DNA of 36,590 bases from assembly GCF_000377645.1 (NCBI RefSeq), contig NZ_KB898505.1, forward strand, positions 1-36,590, read 5' to 3'. The translations under genes and the position numbers were made by a program. The notes under the pieces were generated by a model, which worked only from the letters and a program-made list of their open reading frames with translations, did no database searches and was not told the DNA's origin. Below are positions 25,428-34,566 of this stretch, piece after piece (positions within the stretch are counted from its first letter, which is position 1; each line of letters opens with the position of its first letter). Origin of the DNA: Thiomonas sp. FB-6 (GTDB lineage: Bacteria > Pseudomonadota > Gammaproteobacteria > Burkholderiales > Burkholderiaceae_C).

Positions 25428-27037
25428 TTCGTGCTCCAGGCCAGCGCGGCGCGCTTCGAGGCCATCGACCGCGGCCGCGTCGGGCCGCCCCAGCGCGCGG
25501 GCCACAGGCGCAGCGCCACGCGGGTGTAGATCTCGTCGACGTAGAAGCCGGCGTAGCTCCAGCGACGCAGCGCGTCCAGGCGCCTGGGGCCGAGCTGCAG
25601 CGCGGCCAGCGCGGTGTACATCAGCGCCATGCCGGCCAGTGCGAAGGGCCCGGCGGCGTGCCAGGGCAGGTCCCGCGCGCCCAGCGCCAAGTGGTGCGCC
25701 AGCGCCGCGGCGGCACCCAGCGCGGCCACCAGGGCCACGCCCGTGGCCGCGCGCCAGGCCGCAAGGCCCGCGCTACGCGCGCTCCAGGCCGGCCACCACA
25801 GCAGCGGCGCCCAGGCCAGCGCCAGCACGCCGGTCCACCACCACGGCCACGGGCCGGCGCCCAGCGCGCGCAGCAGCACCAGCAGTACGGCGGCGGCCAG
25901 CCACGGCGCGGCCACGACGCTGGCTGCCGAGTTCGGCGCGCCGTCGCGCAGCCCGCGCAGCCTGCCCTGGCGCACCACGTCGGAGGCCGACAGGAAGGCG
26001 TGAGCCTTGTACAGCGAGTGGCCCAGCAGGTGCAGCGCCGCCAGTTCGTACAGGCCCAGCCCGCACTCCAGCACCATGAAGCCCATCTGCGCCACCGTGG
26101 ACCACGCCAGGCGCACCTTGATGCTCACCCGCGTCAGGCTCACCATGCCGGCCAGCAGGGCGCTGGCCAGGCCGCAGGCCACCAGCAGCGAGCGCGCCGC
26201 GGGAGAGGCTGCCAGCAGCGGGGCGAAACGGATGAGCACGAAGCCGCCGAGGTTCACCACGCCGGCGTGCAGCAGCGCGGACACCGGGGTCGGCGCCTCC
26301 ATCACCTGGATCAGCCAGCCGTGTACCGGCAGCAGCGCGGTGCGCAGCATCACCGCCAGCACCAGCAGCACGGCGCTGGCGTGCAGCGCCATGGGCACGG
26401 GGCCGGCCTGCACGAAGGCGAACAGCCTGGGCAGCGAGCCGCTGCCGCAGGCGTGCCAGGCCAGCGCCGCGGCGCCCAGCAGCAGCGCGTCGGCGACGCG
26501 GTCGGCGATGCGCTTCTTGTGCGCCGCCAGCCGCGCGAAGGGACGCTCGGGGTAGAAGCACAGCAGCCGGTGCAGCGCCGAGCCGATGAAGGCCCAGGCC
26601 GCGATCAGGCTCAGCCAGTGGTCGGCCAGCAGCAGGCACTGCACCCCCGCCAGCACGGCGGCCAGCGCCGCCACGTAGCGCGCCTGGCGGGGCTCGCCCT
26701 GCAGGTAGCGCGAGGAGAAGGCGCCGATCACCGCACCCAGGAACTGCACCAGCCAGGCGAGCCATGCGCCCAGGCCGCCGAGGGCCAGGCCGGGCAGCAG
26801 CGCAAGGCCCGCGCAGTCCGGCCCGCACCGCGCGCCCGACAAGGTGGCGGCCAGCACGCCGGTGGCGGCCGCCAGCGCCGCCGCGCACAGCAGCGCGAAG
26901 CGGCGCCAGGCCTGCGCGCCGTCGCGGCACAGCAGGGGGCTGGCGCCGAGAGCGGCCGCGGCCATCAGCGCCGCGGGGGCCAGAGCCGCGGCGCGCACCA
27001 GGGGAAGCATCGGGATCGGGAAGGTGTTCGGAGTCAT
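25424..27037 (-). CDS. dabB: DabB, membrane subunit of the inorganic-carbon accumulation complex
   Basis: 537-residue membrane protein of the NuoL/MrpA proton-antiporter family that pairs with DabA. It has about 13-14 hydrophobic helices and carries the NuoL-like segments HGWLIQVMEAPTPVSALLHA and LAALHLLGHSLYKAHAFLSA, with a VSIKVRLAWSTVAQMGF stretch between. It likely couples cation (H+ or Na+) flow to CO2 hydration by DabA. The ATG at 27037 follows the divergent promoter region; an internal ATG at about 27010 is an alternative. Its TGA overlaps the dabA ATG. It diverges from the NhaR-like LysR gene at 27117 across 79 bp with operator-like repeats. Confidence 0.92.
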   Translation of the reverse strand: MTPNTFPIPMLPLVRAAALAPAALMAAAALGASPLLCRDGAQAWRRFALLCAAALAAATGVLAATLSGARCGPDCAGLALLPGLALGGLGAWLAWLVQFLGAVIGAFSSRYLQGEPRQARYVAALAAVLAGVQCLLLADHWLSLIAAWAFIGSALHRLLCFYPERPFARLAAHKKRIADRVADALLLGAAALAWHACGSGSLPRLFAFVQAGPVPMALHASAVLLVLAVMLRTALLPVHGWLIQVMEAPTPVSALLHAGVVNLGGFVLIRFAPLLAASPAARSLLVACGLASALLAGMVSLTRVSIKVRLAWSTVAQMGFMVLECGLGLYELAALHLLGHSLYKAHAFLSASDVVRQGRLRGLRDGAPNSAASVVAAPWLAAAVLLVLLRALGAGPWPWWWTGVLALAWAPLLWWPAWSARSAGLAAWRAATGVALVAALGAAAALAHHLALGARDLPWHAAGPFALAGMALMYTALAALQLGPRRLDALRRWSYAGFYVDEIYTRVALRLWPARWGGPTRPRSMASKRAALAWSTK

Positions 27038-27062
27038 GACCGATATGGTGCTTGCCAGGATG

Positions 27063-27112
27063 TGTTCTGTAAAATTCATTGTCTGGAACAGAACGTTCTT
27101 GGAAACAGAACA
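27063..27112. promoter_or_regulatory. Candidate operator: repeated CAGAAC/GTTCTG motifs between dabB and the LysR gene
   Basis: In the 79-bp divergent spacer TGTTCTGT (27063-27070) is matched by its exact complement ACAGAACA (27105-27112). Between them lies ACAGAAC (27088-27094) inside the perfect 10-bp palindrome AGAACGTTCT (27090-27099). Multiple half-sites in an intergenic region this short are what a tetrameric LysR protein would use as recognition and activation sites for dabB and its own gene. Confidence 0.6.
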
Positions 27113-27116
27113 GACC

Positions 27117-28034
27117 ATGAACCTCGACCGCCTGAACTTCCACCATCTGCTGTACTTCTGGCGCGTCGCCAGCATCGGGCACCTCACCCGTGCCGCGCAG
27201 GAACTGCACGTCGCGCAATCGGCCCTGTCCACGCAGATCCGCCAGCTCGAGGACCGGCTGGGCGAGGCGCTGTTCGAGCGCGGCGGCCGGCGCCTGGTGC
27301 TGACCGAGGCCGGGCAGATGGTGCTGTCCTATGCCGAGAACATCTTCGGGCTCGGGCAGGAAATGCTCGGGCGCCTGGAAGGCCGCGCCGAGGGCATGCT
27401 GCGCCTGCGCGTGGGCAGCGTGGCCACGCTGTCGCGCAACTACCAGGAAAACTGGATCCGGCCCCTCATCGGCGACCCCAACGTGGCCCTGACCCTCGAG
27501 TCGGGCCTGCTCGAGAACCTGCTGGAGCGCCTGCTGCAGCACCGCCTGGACGTGGTGCTGTCCAACGAGGCCGTGCCCTCCGATGCGGAGCGCCCCTTCC
27601 AATGCCGGCTCCAGGGCAGCCAGGCGATCTCGCTGGTCGGGCCGGGCGCGGTCTGGAAGCGCCGGCGCCTGCGCGTGCCGGAGGACCTGCACGGCCGCGA
27701 GCTCGCCGTGCCCGGCCCGCGCAACGCCCTGCGCGGACAGTTCGACACCCTGTGCATGGCGGCCGGCGTGAAACCGCGCTTTCGCGCCGAGGTCGACGAC
27801 ATGCCCATGCTGCGCCTGATCGCACGCGACAGCGGCTGGCTCACCGTGTTGCCCGAGGTGGTGGTGCAGGACGAACTGCGCACCGGTATCCTGGTGAAGG
27901 TCGGGCGCTTCGAGCAATTGCAGGAGCACTTCTACGCCATCACCACCACCCACCGCCACCGGCTCGAACGCCTGGAGCGGCTGCTCGAAGGATCCCGCAG
28001 CGCCCTGCGGCCGATGCGCCGCGAGGCGGGCTAG
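27117..28034 (+). CDS. LysR-family activator, NhaR-like
   Basis: 305-residue LysR regulator whose wording follows NhaR, the Na+/H+-responsive activator. The N-terminus NFHHLLYFWRVASIGHLTRA parallels the NhaR NYNHLYYFW pattern, then SALSTQIRQLEDRLGEALFE. The effector domain contains RLLQHRLDVVLSNEAVP, the LAVPGPRNALRGQFD stretch, and a C-terminal GRFEQLQEHFYAITTTHRH similar to NhaR's GRVENVMEEYHAI. It diverges from dabB-dabA and is followed after 88 bp by a cation/proton antiporter. Control of bicarbonate uptake or ion homeostasis by this protein is inferred from this placement. The ATG at 27117 gives the family N-terminus. Confidence 0.9.
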   Translation: MNLDRLNFHHLLYFWRVASIGHLTRAAQELHVAQSALSTQIRQLEDRLGEALFERGGRRLVLTEAGQMVLSYAENIFGLGQEMLGRLEGRAEGMLRLRVGSVATLSRNYQENWIRPLIGDPNVALTLESGLLENLLERLLQHRLDVVLSNEAVPSDAERPFQCRLQGSQAISLVGPGAVWKRRRLRVPEDLHGRELAVPGPRNALRGQFDTLCMAAGVKPRFRAEVDDMPMLRLIARDSGWLTVLPEVVVQDELRTGILVKVGRFEQLQEHFYAITTTHRHRLERLERLLEGSRSALRPMRREAG

Positions 28035-28122
28035 GGCAAGCCTGCGCGCCTGAGGTACAAGCGAAGGGCCGTGCGGCCCCGCCAAGCGGTTTTCACGCCA
28101 TCGTTTCCACGGGAGCCACTCG

Positions 28123-29292
28123 ATGAAGTCGACCACCGAGCAAGTCCTGTTTCTCAGTCTGATCGTCGCCCTCATGGTGCTGCCCAGGGTGCTGCAGCGC
28201 TGGCGCATTCCGGCTCCGCTCGGCGCCTTCGCCATGGGCATGCTGGGGGCGCTTGCGCTTCCGAAACTGGTCTCGGGCCAGGTGCTGCACGTGTTGTCCA
28301 CGCTGGGCATCTCGGCGGTGTTCCTGTTCGCCGGCGTGGACCTGGAGCCTTCCGATTTCCGCCGCGGGCGCTGGCCGCTGCTGGGCAACCTGGCGGTCAA
28401 CGCGCTGCTGCTGGGGATTCTCTCGTGGGCGGCGGTGCGCTACCTGCACATGCGCTGGCAGGTGGCGGCGCTGCTGGCGCTGGCGCTGCTGACCCCGTCC
28501 ACGGGCTTCATCCTCAACGCGCTGCCCAGCTTCGGGCTTCGCGACGACGAACGCTACTGGGTCACGATCAAGGCGATCGCCGGGGAATTGCTGGCGCTGG
28601 CGGTGATGTTCGTGGTGCTGGAGTCCCATTCCTGGCAGGCGCTGACCCTGTCGAGCGCCGCCTTGCTGGCCCTGGTCGCCGCCCTGCCGGTGGTGCTGCT
28701 GCTGCTCGGTCGCTACGTGATCGCCTTCGCGCCCGGCTCCGAGTTCTCCCTGCTGCTGATGGTGGGCGTGGTCTCGGCCTACGTCACCTTCTCGATGGGC
28801 GTGGAGTACCTGCTGGGCGCCTTCCTCGCCGGTTTCGCGGCGCGCATGCTGCGCGCGCGCCTGCCCGGGATGGCCTCGGAGGCCAATCTGCACGCCATCG
28901 AGATGTTCGCCTCCTTTTTCGTGCCCTTCTACTTCTTCGACAGCGGGCTGAGCGTGCCGGCGCAATCCCTGAGTCCGCGCGCCCTGGGCCTGGGCCTGGC
29001 CATCACCGCGGTGGCCCTGCCCCTGCGCATCGGCATGGTCTGGGTGCAGCGCCTGTTCATCCGCGGCGAGAGCCTGCGTGGCAGCCTGCGCGTGGCCACG
29101 GCGCTGACGCCCACGCTGGTGTTCACCCTGGTGCTGGCGGGTCTGCTGCGCGAGCGCTTCGGCATCGACGACACGCTGTACGGAGCCTTGCTGCTGTACG
29201 CAGGGCTGTCGACCTGGCTGCCCTCCCTGGCGCTGGCGCAGCCCTTCGTGCTGGAGCGCATGCCCGCGCGCGAAACGGGGCAGGGCGGCTAA
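28123..29292 (+). CDS. Kef-type cation:proton antiporter (CPA2 family)
   Basis: 389-residue membrane protein with about 11-12 hydrophobic helices and no cytoplasmic RCK/TrkA domain, resembling the transport half of Kef/Na+-H+ exchangers. Characteristic segments are FAMGMLGALALPKLVSGQ, ISAVFLFAGVDLEPSDFRRG, LLGAFLAGFAARMLRARL, FFVPFYFFDSGLSV and LTPTLVFTLVLAGLLRERFG. The ATG at 28123 has GGGAG nine bases upstream. It follows the NhaR-like regulator in the same direction, so ion or pH homeostasis under that regulator is possible. The transported ion (K+ or Na+) cannot be told. Confidence 0.88.
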   Translation: MKSTTEQVLFLSLIVALMVLPRVLQRWRIPAPLGAFAMGMLGALALPKLVSGQVLHVLSTLGISAVFLFAGVDLEPSDFRRGRWPLLGNLAVNALLLGILSWAAVRYLHMRWQVAALLALALLTPSTGFILNALPSFGLRDDERYWVTIKAIAGELLALAVMFVVLESHSWQALTLSSAALLALVAALPVVLLLLGRYVIAFAPGSEFSLLLMVGVVSAYVTFSMGVEYLLGAFLAGFAARMLRARLPGMASEANLHAIEMFASFFVPFYFFDSGLSVPAQSLSPRALGLGLAITAVALPLRIGMVWVQRLFIRGESLRGSLRVATALTPTLVFTLVLAGLLRERFGIDDTLYGALLLYAGLSTWLPSLALAQPFVLERMPARETGQGG

Positions 29293-30465
<1,173 letters not shown>

Positions 30466-30480
30466 GCGGCGGGACTCGCG

Positions 30481-31347
30481 ATGGAGCGGATCGAACACCA
30501 CGCCAGCTTCGGCGGCCGCCAGGAGGTCTGGCGCCACGCCTCCGCCACGCTGGGCTGCGACATGAAGGTCGGCGTGTACCTGCCGCCGGCGGCGCTGCAG
30601 GGGCGGCGCTGCGCGGTGCTGTACTGGCTGTCGGGCCTGACCTGCACCGAGCAGAACTTCATCACCAAGGCGGGAGCGCAGGAGCATGCGGCGCGCCACG
30701 GGCTGATCGTGGTGGCGCCGGACACCAGCCCGCGCGACCCGGACGCGAGCCTGGGCGTGGCCGACGACCCCGCCTACGACCTGGGGCAGGGCGCCGGCTT
30801 CTACGTGGACGCCACCGAGGCGCCGTGGTCCGCGCATTACCGCATGCAGAGCTACGTGGCCGAGGAACTGCCGGCATGGGTCGAGGCGCATTTCCCGGCG
30901 ACCGACGCGCGGGGCATCAGCGGGCATTCGATGGGCGGGCACGGGGCGCTGGTCACGGCGCTGCGCCATCCCGGGCGCTACCGCAGCGTCTCGGCCTTCG
31001 CTCCCATCGTCGCGCCGTCGCGGGTGCCGTGGGGGCGCAAGGCCTTCACGGCCTATCTCGGCGAGGACCCGCGCGCCTGGCGGGACTGGGACGCGGTGGA
31101 ATTGCTGGCCGGCGCGAAGCAGGGCCTGGCGCTGCTGGTGGACCAGGGCGGCGACGACCCCTACCTCGACGAGCAGCTGCGCCCGCAACTGCTGCGCGAG
31201 GCCTGCGAGGGCGCCGCGCACCGACTGCAGCTGCGCATCCACCCCGGCTACGACCACAGTTACTACTTCGTCGCCAGTTTCCTGGGCGAACATTTCGAGC
31301 ATCACGCACGCCACCTGGGCGACGGGGCGCCGAGCATCCGGACATGA
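30481..31347 (+). CDS. fghA: S-formylglutathione hydrolase
   Basis: 288-residue alpha/beta-hydrolase that splits S-formylglutathione into formate and glutathione, the step after frmA. The nucleophile elbow is GHSMGG with S150; the acid is probably D226 (DQGGDDPYLD) and the histidine H259 (HPGYDHSYYF). The SGLTCTEQNFITKAGAQ segment is a signature of esterase-D-type S-formylglutathione hydrolases. It lies 15 bp after frmA and 13 bp before the next gene, all in one direction, consistent with an operon. The ATG at 30481 gives the standard length. Confidence 0.96.
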   Translation: MERIEHHASFGGRQEVWRHASATLGCDMKVGVYLPPAALQGRRCAVLYWLSGLTCTEQNFITKAGAQEHAARHGLIVVAPDTSPRDPDASLGVADDPAYDLGQGAGFYVDATEAPWSAHYRMQSYVAEELPAWVEAHFPATDARGISGHSMGGHGALVTALRHPGRYRSVSAFAPIVAPSRVPWGRKAFTAYLGEDPRAWRDWDAVELLAGAKQGLALLVDQGGDDPYLDEQLRPQLLREACEGAAHRLQLRIHPGYDHSYYFVASFLGEHFEHHARHLGDGAPSIRT

Positions 31348-31360
31348 GGGAGAACCGCGA

Positions 31361-32242
31361 ATGAACACCAAGGCACAGCCCCTGCGCATCGGCTTCATCG
31401 GCCTGGGCATCATGGGCCGCAGCATGGCCGGGCATCTGCTGGCCGCCGGGCACGAATTGCGCGTGTACAACCGCTCGCGCGACAAGGCCGACGATCTGGT
31501 CGCGCGCGGCGCGCGCTGGTGCGACAGCCCCGGCGAGGTGGCGGCCGGTTCGGAGATCGTCGTCACCATGGTGGGCTACCCCGCCGACGTGGAAAACATC
31601 TACCTGGGCGCGGGCGGCATCGTCGAGCGCGCGGCCGCGGGCACGCTGCTGGTGGACATGACCACGTCCAGCCCCTCGCTGGCGCGGCGCATCGCCCAGG
31701 CCGCGCGCGAACGCGGCTGCGGCGCGCTGGACGCTCCGGTGTCCGGCGGCGACGTCGGCGCGCGCGAGGCCCGGCTGTCCATCATGGTCGGCGGCGAGGC
31801 GGCGGATTTCGAGCGCGCGCAGCCGGTGCTGGCGTTGATGGGCACCAACATCGTGCGCATGGGCGGCCCCGGCACCGGGCAGCACACCAAGATGTGCAAC
31901 CAGATCGTCATCGCCTCGACCATCGTCGGGGTCACCGAGGGGCTGGTCTACGCGCAGCGTTCCGGGCTCGACCCCTCCACCGTGCTGCAGGCCATCGGCG
32001 GCGGCGCGGCCTCGGGCTTCCAGCTCAACGTGCTGGGCGCGCGCATCGTCGCCGGGGACTTCGCGCCGGGATTCTTCATCGAGCATTTCCTCAAGGACCT
32101 GGGCATCGCGCTGGGCGAGGCCGAGCAGATGGGCCTGGATCTGCCGGGCCTGGCGCTGGCCCGCGGCCTGTACCAGCGCATGGCCGAGCGCGGTCTGGGG
32201 CGCGACGGCACGCAGGCGCTGATCAAGCTGTACCAGGGCTGA
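31361..32242 (+). CDS. Beta-hydroxyacid dehydrogenase (2-hydroxy-3-oxopropionate reductase-like)
   Basis: 293-residue NAD(P)-dependent enzyme of the 3-hydroxyisobutyrate/tartronate-semialdehyde reductase family. The Rossmann motif is GFIGLGIMG (residues 11-19), the substrate motif is DAPVSGGDVGA (S128), and the catalytic lysine is K177 in HTKMCNQ, with N180 beside it. VYNRSRDK after the second strand favours NADP(H). It follows fghA closely, with a good ribosome site (GAGGGAGA), and may belong to the same transcript. A link with formaldehyde oxidation is not obvious; reduction of small aldehydic acids is the most likely role. Confidence 0.92.
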   Translation: MNTKAQPLRIGFIGLGIMGRSMAGHLLAAGHELRVYNRSRDKADDLVARGARWCDSPGEVAAGSEIVVTMVGYPADVENIYLGAGGIVERAAAGTLLVDMTTSSPSLARRIAQAARERGCGALDAPVSGGDVGAREARLSIMVGGEAADFERAQPVLALMGTNIVRMGGPGTGQHTKMCNQIVIASTIVGVTEGLVYAQRSGLDPSTVLQAIGGGAASGFQLNVLGARIVAGDFAPGFFIEHFLKDLGIALGEAEQMGLDLPGLALARGLYQRMAERGLGRDGTQALIKLYQG

Positions 32243-32268
32243 GGGGTACTGCGGGTATTACGGGCATT

Positions 32269-32295
32269 GCGCGGCCGAGGGAACTTCGGCCGCGC
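32269..32295. repeat. Strong hairpin upstream of the POT transporter gene
   Basis: A perfect 10-bp GC-rich stem (32269-32278 with 32286-32295, loop GGGAACT) lies 26 bp after the hydroxyacid dehydrogenase stop and about 50 bp before the POT start. No T-run follows on either strand, so it is not a typical intrinsic terminator; it could be a weak terminator or a leader structure. Confidence 0.45.
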
Positions 32296-32347
32296 CGCGT
32301 GGTCCAAGGGGGCATCTTGTCCAAAACGCGGCCCGGCCCGGCGCGCT

Positions 32348-33982
32348 ATGCCCATGAATACGCAGGTATCCAGCCCCTCGTCCGAGGCCCCGCCAGGGCC
32401 GCTCTCCGGTCCGCCTTCCGGTCCGCCTGCGGGTCCGCCTTCCGGTCCGCCCCCGGCGCCGCCGTCGGAGTCATCCGGCGCCGCCGCCTCACCCGCGGCT
32501 TCCGCCGCGCATCCAGCCGCGCATCCCGCGGCGCAACGCCGCGCCTTTTCCGTCGTGTTCATGATCGAGCTGTGGGAGCGCTTCGGCTTCTACGGCATGG
32601 CCGCGCTGATGGTGCTGTACATGGTGCAGGGCCTGGGCTACACCGACGAGCGAGCCAACCTGAGCTGGGGCGCGCTGAGCGCGCTGGTCTACGCGCTGCC
32701 GGTGCTCGGCGGCTGGGCCGGCGACCGCTGGCTGGGCACGCGGCGCTCGATGCTCGCCGGCGCCACGGTGCTGTTCGTGGGCTACGGCCTGCTGGCGCTG
32801 CCGCTGCACGGGGTCGAGTGGCTGTACGCCGCGCTGGCGCTGATCGCCGCCGGTAACGGGCTGTTCAAGCCCAATGCGGCCAACCTGGTGCGGCGCATCT
32901 ACGAGAACCAGCCGGCGCGCATCGACAGCGCCTTCACCGTCTATTACATGGCCGTCAACGTGGGTTCCACGATCTCGATGCTGGCCACACCCTGGGTGCG
33001 CGAGGTCTGGGGCTGGCACGCGGCCTTCGCGGTGAGCTGCGCGGGCCTGCTGCTGGGCCTGGCCAACTACTTCTGGATGCGCACGGCGCTGCACTGGGTG
33101 GGCAACCCGGCCGACGCCCGGCCCCTCGGAGCGCGCCTGCGGCTGTGGCTGCTGGCCGGCATCGCGCTGGCCGTCGCGGCCGGGGTCACCCTGCTGACCA
33201 GGGTCGAGCTGGCCGACCTGTGCGTGGCCGGCGTGGGCGTCGCCGTGTTCGTGCTCTACGCGGTGGCGCTACGCCGCGCCGCTGCGCATGAGCGCCCGGG
33301 CCTGCTCACCGCGGGCGTGCTGGTGCTGGAGGTGGGCCTGTATTTCGTGTTCTATCAGCAGATGTCGACCTCGCTGACCCTGTTCGCGTTGCGCAACGTC
33401 GACCTCGTGCTGCGCGTCCCCGGGCTGCCGGCGCTGCAGCTGCTGCCGGCGCAGTTCCAGGCCCTCAACCCCATCTGGATCATGCTGCTCAGCCCGGCCC
33501 TGGCCTGGCTGTACACGCGTCTGGCGCGCGGGCCCGGCGATGCTTCGCCGGGGCTGAAATTCGCGCTCGGCTTCGCGGCGGTGGCCGCCGGTTTCGCGGT
33601 GTTCGCCGCCAGCGGCATGGCCGCGGTCGACGGACGGGTGCCGGCGTGGTGGGTGGTGGCGGGCTACGGCCTGGTCTCGCTCGGCGAACTGCTGATCAGC
33701 GCGCTGGGCCTTGCCGTGATCGCGCGCTACGTACCGGCGCGCCTCTCGGGCTTCCTGATGGGCGCCTTCTTCGCCGTCAGCGGCATTTCGATGTATCTCG
33801 GCGGGCTGGTCGCGAACTTCGCGAAGGTGCCGGCAGGTTCATCCATGAGCGCGCAACAGACCCTGCCGCTGTATCTCGACTTGTTCGGGCAACTGTCGCT
33901 TGCCTCGCTGGCGGGCTTCGGGCTCTCGCTGATCCTGCTGGCCGGCCTGCGGCGCGTGAGCCCCGGACCGCGGACGGCCTGA
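32348..33982 (+). CDS. POT-family proton-dependent oligopeptide transporter
   Basis: About 544-residue major-facilitator protein that imports di- and tripeptides with protons. The POT signature ELWERFGFYGMAALMVLYM appears in the first helix, and GNGLFKPNAANLVRRIY in the helix 4-5 region; about 12-14 helices follow. Unusually, some 70 residues precede helix 1, rich in Pro, Gly, Ser and Ala, with four SGPP-type units encoded by a 12-bp tandem repeat at 32405-32452. The ATG at 32348 or 32354 is used (two codons apart, no strong ribosome site); an upstream frame from 32267 is not needed. It converges with the thioesterase gene, six bases apart. Confidence 0.9.
   Translation: MPMNTQVSSPSSEAPPGPLSGPPSGPPAGPPSGPPPAPPSESSGAAASPAASAAHPAAHPAAQRRAFSVVFMIELWERFGFYGMAALMVLYMVQGLGYTDERANLSWGALSALVYALPVLGGWAGDRWLGTRRSMLAGATVLFVGYGLLALPLHGVEWLYAALALIAAGNGLFKPNAANLVRRIYENQPARIDSAFTVYYMAVNVGSTISMLATPWVREVWGWHAAFAVSCAGLLLGLANYFWMRTALHWVGNPADARPLGARLRLWLLAGIALAVAAGVTLLTRVELADLCVAGVGVAVFVLYAVALRRAAAHERPGLLTAGVLVLEVGLYFVFYQQMSTSLTLFALRNVDLVLRVPGLPALQLLPAQFQALNPIWIMLLSPALAWLYTRLARGPGDASPGLKFALGFAAVAAGFAVFAASGMAAVDGRVPAWWVVAGYGLVSLGELLISALGLAVIARYVPARLSGFLMGAFFAVSGISMYLGGLVANFAKVPAGSSMSAQQTLPLYLDLFGQLSLASLAGFGLSLILLAGLRRVSPGPRTA
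32405..32452 (+). repeat. 12-bp tandem repeat, four copies, inside the POT gene
   Basis: Units TCCGGTCCGCCT, TCCGGTCCGCCT, GCGGGTCCGCCT and TCCGGTCCGCCC run head to tail, in frame, encoding SGPP-SGPP-AGPP-SGPP from codon 20. The unit is a multiple of three, so copy-number change would lengthen or shorten the N-terminal tail without a frameshift. Confidence 0.9.
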
Positions 33983-33988
33983 ACCGGC

Positions 33989-34465
33989 TCAGCCCTTGCG
34001 CGCCGCCTCTCGGAAGCGCGCGGCGAGTTCGCGCCGCAGTTCCTTGCGCAGCTTCGCGGCCTCGAAGCGGCGCAGCTCGTCCGGGGTGGAGGGCTGCAGC
34101 GGCGGCACCGGCACCGGGCGCCCGTCCTCGCCCACCGCCACCATGGTGAAAAAGCAGCTGTTCACGTGGCGCTGGGTCTGGGTGCGGATCTCCTGCGCCA
34201 CCACCTTGATGCCCACCTCCATCGAGGAACTGCCGGTGTAGTTCACGCTGGCCAGGAAACTGAGCAGTTCCCCCACCAGGATGGGTTGCAGGAAGGTCAC
34301 CTGGTCCACGCTCAGCGTGACCACGTAGCTGCCGCTGTACTGCGCGGCGCAGGCGTAGGCCACCTCGTCCAGCAGCTTGAGCACCGCTCCGCCGTGGACC
34401 TTGCCCGAGAAATTCGCCATGCCCGGCGTCATCAACACCGTCATGGTCAGTTGGTGGGAACCCAT
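33989..34465 (-). CDS. Acyl-CoA thioesterase, hotdog fold (YciA/BFIT-like)
   Basis: 158-residue single-hotdog thioesterase that hydrolyses acyl-CoA. The key helix reads HGGAVLKLLDEVAYACAAQY with the catalytic aspartate, preceded by MTPGMANFSGKV; VDQVTFLQPILVGELLSF and SSMEVGIKVVAQEI form the sheet. A charged C-terminal helix (about 35 residues, RRFEAAKLRKELRRELAARF) is common in this subfamily. The ATG at 34465 begins MGSHQLTMTVLMTP. It converges with the POT gene and is separated by 101 bp from the histidine kinase gene upstream on the same strand, so it may be a separate unit. Confidence 0.92.
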   Translation of the reverse strand: MGSHQLTMTVLMTPGMANFSGKVHGGAVLKLLDEVAYACAAQYSGSYVVTLSVDQVTFLQPILVGELLSFLASVNYTGSSSMEVGIKVVAQEIRTQTQRHVNSCFFTMVAVGEDGRPVPVPPLQPSTPDELRRFEAAKLRKELRRELAARFREAARKG

Positions 34466-34566
34466 GGAAAAGACCTTTCGCTACGCCGAGACTTCCGGAT
34501 TGTGCCTGGGGCAGGGCCCAGGCCCCCGAAGCCATGCGCGGGCCTGGATGGGCGGCGGCGCGGGCG

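Noticed and set aside
25379-28126. A 915-codon plus-strand frame opposite dabB and overlapping the NhaR-like gene
   Set aside because: No recognisable domain, overlaps two confident genes in other frames; shadow of GC-rich coding.
32405-32452. Short tandem repeat considered as a CRISPR or regulatory repeat array
   Set aside because: Units are 12 bp, contiguous without spacers and in frame within a coding region; a simple coding repeat.
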